This document shows, piece by piece, positions 1-10,636 of a DNA stretch of 64,000 nucleotides. Origin of the DNA: Diorhabda sublineata. Taxonomy: Eukaryota > Arthropoda > Insecta > Coleoptera > Chrysomelidae. The position numbers and the translations under genes were made by a program. The stretch spans positions 31,472,489 through 31,536,488 of the forward strand of contig NC_079481.1 of assembly GCF_026230105.1 (NCBI RefSeq), written 5' to 3'. The notes beneath the pieces were generated by a model. That model searched no databases. It worked only from the letters and a program-made list of their open reading frames with translations, and was not told where the DNA came from. The number at the start of each line of letters is the position of its first letter. The first letter of the stretch is position 1.

Positions 1-2608
1 GTTAAATCTGGTGATTAAGCTTGTGGTACGACGTTGTCGTATTAAAAAAACAGTCTTTCGAATAGTGCCTCAGTTTTTAAACAAGCAGATTTGTCCACCA
101 TATTTTACTAAGTATATTATGATGATTAGGAGCATGCGTGAAGATCGACGTCTATACGAATTTAAATTATAGTACAGTCAAATTTAGTATATAAAATTTT
201 TTACTTAATCATTTAGTTAACAAGGTAGTTGAACTTATTTTGCTAAGCTTAAGTGAGATTTTTATGTTTACAAATTTCAACAAAATACTCTTTGGGTAGG
301 ATAGGTTAGGTTATTACGGTCTATACATTTCGTATGATATCTCGGGACAGAAAAAAAATATCAATATTCGGTGCTTTAGAAGCCGAATTATTTGTAAAAA
401 TTTGAACCATACCATCCGAAATGAAACTTATAAAAAATATGGGCTCTAGTAAAGAATAAAGTACCCAACAGCTTTAATGTTTTATCCAGTCTAGCTAATG
501 TACAGTAACTTCTACAAGTTAAATATCAGCTAGTGATAATATAAAAATATTTTCGACTAAGTAAAGAAAAAAGAACGTTCGGAATTAATCATAAATGTTT
601 GAAAATAATCCACTAGGTACTAAACCTATTTTGCGAAATTTGACTGGGCTATTACATACTATCGAACATGATTTATTCGAGTTATTTCGTTAATAAACGC
701 GCGCGGGTATTTTCAAGGTCATAGTTGTTACGAAAATCAAACACTTCAAAACTGACAAAGAATATAATTCGATAAGGCTATTTTCGTATTGACAAATAGG
801 GAAATAAAAATACACTTCTTCTGTTATAAGAATATAAAATGAAATTAAGTCCATAAAACTTCGAGAATTTCTAAAAAAATTTACGGAAACACATGAATTT
901 TAGTCACTAGTACTTCAAAAACTGCTGTCCAGACATCTCGTATTGTAATTTTATGAATTACCGATTTGATAAAAACTTGGATGACATAAAATCTAATTTG
1001 AGATGTTTTGAACGTGTTTTCGTTAATGTGCATATATACGCGATAATTTTATTTATTTCATAATCAAATATATTATAAAATTTCGTAAATCGCTGTTAAC
1101 TTACACATTTTGATAATAATATTTAAAAATTCCAAAAACTGCACAAATAGTAAATAATGATAGGAAAGTAATTGATTGTTGACTTTAAGATTTTGCAAGT
1201 ATATAGATTGTGTTTTGAAAACTCATTCTAATAACAAATTAAAAGTATCAACCATTTTATAAATAAAAAATGAACATATAAGTACAATGAGACTTCTGCA
1301 ATTAATGCAATATTTAGTGTACCTTTATTTTTATTAGAAACTTCACTATTAATTGATTATAGGACTTTTCAGAAATTATAACCCCGATTCAGTTAAATCA
1401 GCTGATCAGTTTCCGAACGTCGCATTCAGTTTTTCATAGACAAATGAAATAATGTCGTATTTACCATAGACATAGTAATACTATAGAGGGATGAACATAT
1501 ATAAATTTCTTTATTGAAAACATTTTTCATTACTCGAGAAAATTTCGGTAATAATTGAAAAATATACCCTAATCTATCTATCTAAATTCTTCTTTTTAAG
1601 GGATTTTGTTAGCTAGAATTTTGTCTTAATTAATTCAATATATGTGATTATGTTATGAATTTTAACTAACCCCAAAATCAATCTCGTACGTTATAATATC
1701 ATAATAATGATCAAAAAATCACATCTGGGTTAACGTAAAGCAGAAACTATAATTTATTTATTGTGTATGGGACCCATTAAATGTTAAGGTTAGAAATGCT
1801 TGTGTTAAATAGATTGAAATTAAAACCGTTATTTGACTTCCATTACGATAAGTTAAGAGAAATTATATTTTAGAGTAATTTGTTTATACAAAAAAATCTT
1901 TCGTTAACGTTGTTTTTAGATTTTATTTTTCGAAATGTCCCTTGTAATAAAAGATATATGATAACATTCCGCTGTCACGTGATCATTTGTTGAAGAGTAT
2001 CATCAATATTTGTATTTTATGAATAATATTTGCAATGTTGTAACGAGATTAGTGTAAAAATTAAATAATGTGGGGCGAAATAATGTAACAATTTTTATTT
2101 TCCTCGTTTTCGATCTGCATCGATTACATTAAATATAACGGACCGCGATATTGCCACGTTTTCTTAAACATGGATGGAAATTTTTTATTGGCTGACGTGT
2201 TTAGTCAATTCACATGCTAACCATACTTCAAATAATTTATTGAAAAATGCATTATTGATACTGTTGGATATATAATGACTTATAAATAATTGTAAATATA
2301 TTATTATGAAAAATTATTCGTGAAAGGTTATGTTAAAAAATTGATAAGTTGTTCTGTTGAGTTTGACTTAGTTTTTATTCTTAATGTTACATTAGAATGT
2401 GTCGTAAGTTGTATTATGTGGCGCCTATGCTTTTTATCTCATATTTCAACGATTTCTACATCATTTGCGACTCATCAATAAACAGCATTTATAAAAAATT
2501 AAAAGACAAGCCTGTGTTAAGAATTAACATGAATTTCTGACCTTTAACCTACGATAAATACGATCATGTGAAAATTAAACTAATTGTTTCTCAGTTTAAA
2601 CACACACA
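1..2608. other. AT-rich intergenic DNA, no gene recognised
   Basis: No long open frame, tRNA-like structure or recognisable protein similarity was seen on either strand. The stretch is AT-rich. At 1399-1420 it contains a 22-base segment (core CAGCTGATCAG followed by TTTCCGAACGT) that recurs with one change at 16912-16933, so at least part of it is dispersed repeat. The last few hundred bases must hold the promoter of the leucine-rich-repeat gene, but I could not place a TATA box or initiator with confidence. Confidence 0.6.
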
Positions 2609-3508
2609 ATGATTTTCCAAACCGTCGTTTTCATAATTTGTGTATTATCTTCGGTAAAATCCTGCAGTGACATCACTTTTAACAGTGTAAATGTGACCTT
2701 AAGAGGTGCCAAAGACATTAAAGAGATAACGGGATGTTTCGAACCTACAGAGGATTTGGTAAAAGTTTCTTATATCCAGATAATCAATCAACAAATACCT
2801 GTGTTAAAAAAAGACGCTATAAACAGCTTACCGAAACTAGTTGACGTTATATTAGAAGAAAACAACATTACAGACATCGAACCGGGAGCTTTTCGGAATC
2901 TTACGATGTTGTATCTACTCAAAATCAAGAACAATATCATCAGAGTTATTAGAGAAGGCGTATTTTCAGATTTACCTCTATCAGAATTACATTTGATGAA
3001 TAACAGCATAGAAATCATTCACCCTAACGCATTCGATAACATGCCGAAATTACTGTTACTTTATTTAAACGAAAATAAGATTACAACTTTATCTAATAAT
3101 TGGTTTAAATCCAGTCCTCAAGTAACCACGATCAATTTGGAAAGAAACTACATTTCCGTCATTCCCAACAAGATACTACAGAATATACACGGTGAGCACG
3201 TTATAAGAAACGCTACAGTATTAACTCATATTCTTTTAAACGATAATACTATACATAAAATTGAAGATGGCGCTTTTTCCGGTCCGGATACACTCGGCTG
3301 GTTGTTTTTACACCGCAACGAAATCGGCGAGATAAGTGAAAATAGTTTGGGGTCCTTAAAAAACATCGAATGGGTGAGATTGGATCACAACAAACTCAAG
3401 TGCGTACCAGATAAACTCGTGGAAATATCACCGAACATAGTTTATTATCTGCAATCGAATCCTTTATCTGAAATGTGTATAAACAAGTTAAATATAACCG
3501 CTGTTTAA
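2609..3508 (+). CDS. Secreted leucine-rich-repeat protein, single exon
   Basis: Intact 299-residue open frame without introns. Residues 1-19 form a typical signal peptide (hydrophobic core FQTVVFIICVLSS, ending near a Cys), so the product is probably secreted or extracellular. Residues 60-285 contain about eight to nine leucine-rich repeats with the LxxLxLxxNxI pattern (for example LPKLVDVILEENNI, MLYLLKIKNNII, LSELHLMNNSIEII, LLLYLNENKITTL, TLGWLFLHRNEIGEI). The C-terminal cap has two cysteines (near KCVPD and EMCIN) and there is no transmembrane helix or GPI-like tail. Several Asn-x-Ser/Thr sites are present. The first ATG is used because it begins the signal peptide. The family is large in insects and often tandemly duplicated; a specific orthologue or ligand cannot be named. 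A polyadenylation signal lies 107 bp after the stop. Confidence 0.88.
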   Translation: MIFQTVVFIICVLSSVKSCSDITFNSVNVTLRGAKDIKEITGCFEPTEDLVKVSYIQIINQQIPVLKKDAINSLPKLVDVILEENNITDIEPGAFRNLTMLYLLKIKNNIIRVIREGVFSDLPLSELHLMNNSIEIIHPNAFDNMPKLLLLYLNENKITTLSNNWFKSSPQVTTINLERNYISVIPNKILQNIHGEHVIRNATVLTHILLNDNTIHKIEDGAFSGPDTLGWLFLHRNEIGEISENSLGSLKNIEWVRLDHNKLKCVPDKLVEISPNIVYYLQSNPLSEMCINKLNITAV

Positions 3509-4442
3509 TAATTTATAATTGGAGATATATTTTGATTAATAATATTTGAATTGACATCGATACCTTCAAACTAAAAATAGCTTAATGTTATAGAACATGT
3601 TATTTTGTTTTATAAATAAACCGGATGTGACATCTAGTGTTATCAGTGTTTTACGTCCTATTCGACTACATAATTTTTTTCCAATTAGACCATATTGTAA
3701 TGAACGTGCATTATTTCTTTTTATTTTCATGTCTCATTCATTTTTTGTAACATAACATTTTTATCAATAATGTTTATCACTTGCAAATTAGATTCCGATA
3801 TAAATATGTAAATACCTTATACATAAATAAGTTGATATTTGAAAAAATATATATACCTAATAACAATTTAACTAAGACAATATAATTACGAGTATGGGAG
3901 AATTTGATTTCATCGTCGTCCTTTTTTCTTTACACATACCACCTGTTTTATAGACGGTTCACGTACATTACCCAAGATCAAATTAATTTTGTATTTTTCA
4001 ATTAGAAGTCTAGATGAATCTATTAGCATAAATATATTGACAACTGACACGAAAATAATTAATTTTATGTTGGTAGTGCATTAGTGACTCGATTGTTGAT
4101 TAGTATTGCAGTGACTGTGTGTATTAGTATTAATTTCGATATTTATACAGTTATAGTGATATTTTTATGGTGAAAATTTGTGAATTACTTTTACTAAATG
4201 TTGTGTTTTACAGTGCAAGTACATTGATGTTTAATGTAATACATTAATTCTTATAACCTAATAAAGGTAGAGATTTTATGAGATGGCCACTGCGTAAAAC
4301 AATGGACCATTCCAAAATGGTGTCATTGATAGTTCGGCCATATTTACTGAGTGGCACGCAATCTCATTCGAATACTTGTTGCATGTGTAAACATTGGCGA
4401 ATTTTTTATTTGTAAATACTCAATTTCTGGTAAATTTCAAAA
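3509..4442. other. Intergenic DNA after the LRR gene
   Basis: AT-rich sequence with an AATAAA at 3615-3620 that probably ends the leucine-rich-repeat transcript. Around 4080-4180 the sequence is made of loosely repeated TTAGTATT/TTAGTGA words. No gene is seen until the THAP-like fragment at 4443. Confidence 0.5.
3615..3620 (+). terminator. Polyadenylation signal of the LRR gene
   Basis: Canonical AATAAA 107 bp downstream of the leucine-rich-repeat stop codon, in the correct orientation. The cleavage site is not determined. Confidence 0.55.
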
Positions 4443-4571
4443 ATGCCTCATTATTTTTGTGTTGTGAATTGTTCGTCGCGTGTTGAGCTTCTAAATAGTT
4501 ATGAGGTGAAAATTAATTTTGACATACAGATTGAACAACAAAAGGTTTATTGGAATATTATCTTTAAATAA
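4443..4571 (+). pseudogene. THAP-domain first-exon fragment
   Basis: A 42-codon open frame begins MPHYFCVVNCSSR, which fits the start of a THAP zinc finger (Met-Pro, then Cys-x(3)-Cys followed by Ser-Arg). THAP domains are C2CH DNA-binding modules found in P-element transposases and many insect host proteins. Only the first Cys pair is present; the later Cys-x2-His pair is not found in the next kilobase, which is tandem repeat followed by the end of topoisomerase 3-beta. A possible donor (GAG followed by GTGAAA) lies at about 4505. This is either a truncated gene or transposon relic, or an orphan first exon. The call rests on a short N-terminal match only. Confidence 0.35.
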
Positions 4572-4613
4572 TATATAAATCCCCGTCAATAAAAATCAAT
4601 TAAGGAATAATTT

Positions 4614-5398
4614 TAAGGCACTAGAGCATTCTAAGACTGTTTTTTTGTTCATATTCGGCACAAAATATGCTGACAATTGCACTAGATCTTTCTAAGATTG
4701 ATTTTATAAGTTGATATATGACACAAAATATGTACTAGAGTCTTGTAAAACTGTTTTTTGCTGGGTTTTCATACTAAATATGCTTCCAATTGTAATAGAG
4801 CTTTCTGAGACTGTTTTTTGTTGATATTTGACACAAAATAAAGACTAGAGTCTTGTAAAACTGTTTTTTTGCTAGTTTTTCATACTAAATATGCTTCTAA
4901 TTATAATACAGCTTTCTGAGACTGTTTTTTGTTGATATTTGACACAAAATAAAGACTAGAGTCTTGTAAAACTGTTTTTTGGTAGTTTTTCATACTAAAT
5001 ATGTTTCTAGTTGTACTAGAGCTTTCTGAGACTGTTTTTTGTTGATATTTGATACAAAATATGTACTAGAGTCTTGTAAAACTGTTTTTTGCTGGGTTTT
5101 CATACTAAATATGCTTCCAATTATAATACAGCTTTCTGAGACTGTTTTTTGTTGATATTTGACACAAAATAGGCACTAGAGTCTTGTAAAACTGTTTTTT
5201 GCTAGTTTTTCATACTAAATATGCTTCCAATTATAATACAGCTTTCTGAGACTGTTTTTTGTTGATATTTGACACAAAATAGGCACTAGAGTCTTGTAAA
5301 ACTGTTTTTTGCTAGTTTTTCATACTAAATATGCTTCTAATTGTAATAGAGCTTTCTGAGACTGTTTTTTGTTGATATTCGACACAAAATATGCTACT
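4614..5398. repeat. Tandem array, about 110 bp units (two related half-units)
   Basis: About seven head-to-tail copies. The word CTTTCTGAGACTG recurs at 4801, 4912, 5022, 5132, 5242 and 5352, a period of 110-111 bp; more diverged copies lie to the left (around 4628 and 4688). Each unit is itself two related halves of about 55 bp, one containing TTGATATTTGACACAAAAT and the other CTAGTTTTTCATACTAAAT, both centred on an ACTGTTTTTT core. The word ACAAAATATGCTGACAATTGC in the left-most copies resembles the last codons of the neighbouring topoisomerase gene (5561-5581) with one mismatch. Confidence 0.9.
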
Positions 5399-5516
5399 GG
5401 GTGATTAAAATAAAACAACAGTTATGTTAATGTGAATTTAATTAATATTGTGAAATAAATAAACTTAAAAACATTATTTTTGCTAATATTCACATTACAA
5501 TAATATATTTTAGAGT

Positions 5517-5522
5517 TTTATT
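5517..5522 (-). terminator. Polyadenylation signal of topoisomerase 3-beta
   Basis: AATAAA on the minus strand, about 35 bp past the stop codon at 5557-5559. It lies between the gene and the tandem array, so the array is probably outside the mature mRNA. Confidence 0.55.
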
Positions 5523-5556
5523 TGAAATACAACAAAATAATAAAATCAGTTAATTG

Positions 5557-8500
5557 TTATACAAAATATGCTGCCAATTGCGCCATTTTATCTTTGGGCG
5601 GTCTTCCTTTACCTCCTCTACCACCTCTACCTCTACTTCCACCAGCTCTACCTCCTCTAAACACTCTTGGACGGGATATAACCGCCGTTTTCGGTCTATC
5701 CACTAATTTAGCGAATTGTGGACTACAGAAAACGCATCCTTTCGATTCATTGGAACCTTCTAGTTTATTTTTCTCTTGTTTATATTCAACATGAACCAAC
5801 TGCGCTCCACAGTCGCAATTATCTTCAAGGATTGTTACTTTTTGGGCATCGTCAAAGAGGTTTATTATCGTATCACACCTAGAAATAAAGTATACGATTT
5901 TCAAGCCTAATTTGTAACCCCAAATGTTGATTTATAGTACTCAACATAACATTTTGATACATTCCAGATCAGTATTATCCAATAATTAAGAACTTGGTGA
6001 CTACCTGTTACATCCCAGTTTCCATTTAGGCCCCGATGATGGATCTAGTACCAATACTCCGAAATCACATTCTGCACAATTACAAACTCCATTTGAAATT
6101 AAACTGTAAGGACACGAAGGATGCGAACAAGAATTACAACCGTTACCTTTCTTCATATCTCTAAAATATTTAATAACGTAGAAGTTTTAAAGAGATTAAG
6201 ATTAAGAATATCTTACTTGAATGGTGGATTGTTGTAACAATAAGGACAAAACACGAAACTTTTTCCCTTATTTCCCATTGTCCAACAAAGTAATTCGAAA
6301 TCGTCTAACGGACATTTTAATTCTTTGAATAATTTGATGGTTCCGCTTTGAGGTAAATTGTAAGTTTCGTCGCATTGTGGACAATGCAATCTGGCCGGTT
6401 TGGTTTGAATGTACTTCATGTACCTTCGACATTTGCCACACCTACAAAAATTTATAACAAACTTATATATGATTAGGTCTTTTTTCTTTCAAAATTTTTA
6501 GAATTTCTTATAGGAAAAATAAATTAATAATAATCAGGGGCTTCAGATTTGTTTTTGTTATGTTTCTTAACATTCCTATGGGAATTAGGACACTTCTCGG
6601 TTCTTTTATCAGTAAATCTTCATCTTTTTACAATTTTTTTCGGGTTTTAACTGTTATTCTAGTTCTTTCTCTAATATCTTGTTTCTACTATCTTGAATAT
6701 TCACTTTTTTCATATCGACCTTCCACTGGTCTTGTCACTATTTGAGTCGATACCATTTCAACTTCTGGAATTTTATAAATTTAATTTCTTTAAACAGTTT
6801 GGAATTTTTTATAGTAACTTTAATCAATAATTAAGGGTCCAAGATTTGTTTCACAGCTTCTCGCCCATTCCCTGGGGAATTAGGCCCCTTTTAGGGGCTT
6901 TTTGGTTCTTTTTTAGCAATGAATCTTCATTTTTTTTATAATTTTTAGCTTCTATAATTCTAGTTAATTCTCTCCTTTTATTGATCTCGTGTCTAACTTC
7001 TTGAATATTCAATCAAAAAGTTTGAAATCGCCATTTTAATGTCTTCAATCGTTTTCAGTCATTCACAAATTTTTCTAAAATTCAATTTTTCTTTCCCACT
7101 TTTTTCCTTCTGAATGGTTTTGGAAGCATATCACCACCCATTCGACATCTAATGTATTCTTCATGTTCTAATTATATTCATAAATCGTTTACAAGCATTC
7201 CAATTATTGTACATGAATTTTTTTCTCAAATTTCCTGTTGTAGCTAATATTTTTTGATATAATAAAGTTTTACTACCATATACAAGTAAAAACCTTGCTC
7301 TATTACTTTATAAAAAAATTTCTAATTGTACCTTGTATATTGTAATTAGGTTAATTTTTTTGAATAATTACCTGGAATGTGCTTTACCGGAAGCGCTCAA
7401 TGGAGAAAAAGTTACTTCAAATAGTTGATCCATACAATCGATATTCTTCACAAAATATTGAAATTTCAGTTTAAATATTTCCACGGTATGTTTCAGAACA
7501 TCTTGGAAATTAGCTTTACCAACTGCTATTAAATTGAGTTGTTCTTCAACTGCGGATCTCATAGTAGGAAGAACTAATTCATCGTCTATCTAAAAATTAA
7601 AAATAGTATCCCGAAATAAATGAATTTTTCCCCTCGATTATTATACAACTAACTTTTTGATATCCATGTACTAAAACGATTCCAAGCGAAGTGGGTTTTA
7701 ATTTTCTTCCACTTATAACGTTAACATAATTCCTTTGACAAATGTTGTTGATGTGTACAGGAATCGAAGCATCTGTACCGATACCATGTTTTTCCATCAA
7801 TGTTATAAGTTCGGCTTCCGTTAGATAATCAGGGGGTTGTGTTTGATGTTCGGTTATCTTGGCATCTTTTATTGGAACCATTTCGTTAGCAGATAAATCC
7901 GGTAAGATTTCATTTTTCCCAATAGCCTTAACGTTAAAGAAAAATATAAATTTTCACTCATCACACATCTACTAAAATCTTTTTACCTGCCATGGCATGA
8001 TCGTTGTAAACCCAGGTTCTATCAAAGATTTACCATGAACTGAAAATTCTTCCTCATTTATTATTAAAACAGCTGTAGTTATAAGATAACGACAATCTTT
8101 GGCAAGAGTTCCTATAAAATGTCTAGCAATGTAGTCATATAGTTTCCATGCATCACCATCCAATTCGTTCCTGGTAGCCGGCTTCATAGGTGTAATTGGA
8201 GGATGGTCACCTTTAAAAAAATTACAATTACTGACTTCACAAACACTATAAACTTGGACCGAATAGAGAGTAGTACGGTTATCTTCAACAATTCTACTAA
8301 CAAAACCTATGAATTAAAAATATATGCCACCTCTTCAATAAAACTACCCTTCTCACTGGACAATCTACAGCTTTCTTTCCAAGTCACAAAGTCTAACGAA
8401 CTTCAATATCTAGCTTCAAAAAGGTCACATTCTCCATCTTACAAGTTTTCTGTGGTAATTTGGGGTTTTTTCCTCTTCCATACACAATCTGCACTCATAT

Positions 8501-10414
8501 TCATACCATGTACACCAAGACCCATAGAATCTGTTATGTCCCCTTTCTGGCTGTCATACTGAAGAAGCTCTAGCTGTTAGAGATCTTCATCTCCTATTTC
8601 ATACTCTCCAAGGTGTATTGCTCTGAAGTAGTGATTCACAATGTGTTCCTCTGTCCTCTGCACTTGAGCCAATAGTATTCCAACAGGATTCCTGTAGGAA
8701 ATCCAGTGGGATGTTATGGCATATTTTTATCAAGATTTTGATGTTTCTTAAGCCAAAAAGAAATTTTTTGGGGTGATTAGTATCTACTAAAGTTATTCTC
8801 TTCCAAAAACTTCATTTTACTGAAAATCTTTCTTGTAGATGCACCTTCCTATACCACAAAAATCTTTTAAAATGAATATTAATAATTTTATATAAATTTC
8901 TGGAAATTTTGAAATTTTTACCTGCATCGTGTCCCGATTTAGGTCGATTTATCCCGTTTTTTAATATTTCTTTAACTTCTAGTCCCCATTCACTACTATT
9001 CTGTTGTTGTTGCAAAGTACCCCTGAAATATTTGTTTAATAATAAAAAATATGAAGAATTTAACTTAATTTTGAAATAAAACAACATTTTTAATTAAAAT
9101 TACAACGAAAGTTTATAAATTTTATATTATTTTAAATGTTTTGTAAATTTTAATTCAATTACTTACAAAAGATCAAAATTATCTGGATACTTTGTAGTTT
9201 CCGTTCTGGGATAACTAATATAACCTTGAGTATAAAGTTTTTCTGCAATTTGCATAGCGTGGTGAGGTCCCATTCCTAAACCAGAACTAGCCACTCTCAT
9301 CAGTTCAACAGTATTTAAAGCAGTTGGTCTTGATTTAACTTTTTCTTTCGATGTTACACTTACCACTCTAAGAACATTAAATATACTTAGTTTTCACTAT
9401 TTTATATATAAAAACTGAACATTTAAGCACAAAGTATACAATAAATCGACTTACTTAGCCTCATTTTTATCCTTCACCAGTTGCAAAAACAAATTTGCAA
9501 TTTCCTTATCAAAACTCCTGACTCTTTGCCACTCAAGATGGACTTCTTGTCCTTCCTTAGTGGTAACAGTAACTTGCAAACACCAGTAAGTTTCTGGTTT
9601 AAACGTCTGAATTTCATCATGACGTTGAACACAAAACCCTAATGTCGGAGTCTGGCATGGTCCATAAGATATAAGTGAAGAATCTAAATCCCCGTATCTG
9701 CCTTGAAAAAACTTTGTTTGAAATCTAGTAAAAGCACAACCGATTCGAAGATCAAGCTCTTGCCTCGCGTCTACACTTCGTGCTTCATTTTCATTTGGAT
9801 GACCTAAAGATATTTGTAAGACATTTATTTGCTAAATTTCAGGTTAATAATGTTTAAATCACCTAAATTATTGAAAGCTGCTTTGATGTCTTTTTCAGTA
9901 ATTGCAGAAAATCTGGCTCTGTAAGTAACATTTGGTGAATAAACGTTCCCCATAACACTGTTGGCAATAGCGCCCATGACTTCAAAGCAAATGTTTTCTC
10001 CTTCTTTGTCACAATCCAACCATAAAACTACGTGATCAACACCCGTGGATTCCTGTGCTAAGAATGCCGGCATTTTTAATTTAGGCATCGCTTCCTTTTT
10101 CTCAATAGGACATGAGAAAAGTTCTACAGGATCCACTCTATCCCAGTTGTTATATTTGCTTATAAAATCTACTCCCAAAACGTGACCGCATACTGAGGTC
10201 ATTTTAAATTTTGCAGGTACATTCAGAAAGGTACCAGTCCATTCGTGTACAGAGCAAGCTCCATTAAAACCTGAAAATTTCCTTTAGGAATAAAGTGAAT
10301 CTTAATAATGATTTTAGGTATACCTTTACGGGTACCATTTTTACCGTTGCTTAATATATTTGCAAGAGAAGCTGCTAGAGATGGTTTTTCAGCAACCATA
10401 AATACAGTCTTCAT
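5557..10414 (-). CDS. Top3b: DNA topoisomerase 3-beta
   Basis: Type IA topoisomerase acting on single-stranded DNA and RNA; in animals it works with TDRD3 and associates with mRNPs. Eleven exons (minus strand): 10414-10324, 10270-9863, 9803-9455, 9367-9167, 9022-8922, 8210-7987, 7926-7654, 7589-7372, 6441-6217, 6160-6005, 5878-5557; all junctions keep frame and give 855 residues (human 862). The Toprim motifs are intact: Glu9 in MVAEKPS and the D116-x-D118-x-E120 triad in LWLDCDKEGENIC. The catalytic tyrosine is Tyr335 in YISYPRTET. Zinc-finger-like Cys pairs follow (RCGKCRRY, CPQCDETY, CPYCYNNPPF, CNSCSHPSC). The C-terminus has an RGG-type box (RGGRAGGSRGRGGRGG) and ends KDKMAQLAAYFV, closely matching vertebrate TOP3B; this separates it from TOP3A. 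The gene is divergent with iduronate sulfatase, whose start is 222 bp away. The 711-bp fifth intron contains a retrotransposon tail. Confidence 0.97.
8430..8710 (-). mobile_element. Non-LTR retrotransposon tail fragment in a Top3b intron
   Basis: On the minus strand a decayed frame reads RTEEHIVNHYF, then RAIHLGEYEIGDEDL, a stop, and QLELLQYDSQKGDI. This resembles the C-terminal tail after the RNase H domain of Jockey/R1-like ORF2 proteins (zinc knuckle, then an LGxxxIxDEDL stretch). The same tail, diverged, lies at about 54830-55010 in a transketolase intron (shared words CTATTTCATAC, TACTGAAGAA and TGTCCC). Stop codons and frameshifts show it is dead. Confidence 0.45.
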
Positions 10415-10636
10415 TATGATACAATTATATATCTATTTAGTTTTTTGAAACTAAAAAAATCTAAATATAAACATAACCTAGTTATCATGACGTTAGACCA
10501 TCGATCTACAGTTACAATGTTGTCAAATGATATTGAAAATATAGGCAATTCTTATTACATTTAGTCTTGATTTTGCCTATCTTATTATCTTTACATCACT
10601 ATAGCAAGAGTTATTTGGGATAAGAAAAGTAAAAGT
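10415..10636. promoter_or_regulatory. Bidirectional promoter, Top3b / iduronate sulfatase
   Basis: The two start codons are only 222 bp apart in divergent orientation, so the core promoters of both genes must lie here or be shared. No clear TATA box is visible. Near the centre (10514-10528) the sequence ACAATGTTGTCAAAT is a diverged form of the TTGCCA motif that recurs upstream of other genes in this window. A promoter role is inferred from position. Confidence 0.6.

Noticed and set aside
8203..8562. 119-codon plus-strand open frame in a Top3b intron
   Set aside because: It is the opposite strand of the retrotransposon tail and spans a splice acceptor of Top3b; no protein similarity on the plus strand.
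5557..10414. Assignment as topoisomerase 3-alpha
   Set aside because: The N-terminal MVAEKPS, the NGACSVHEW segment, the RGG box and the LAAYFV terminus match the beta form; the GRF zinc fingers typical of the alpha form are not seen.
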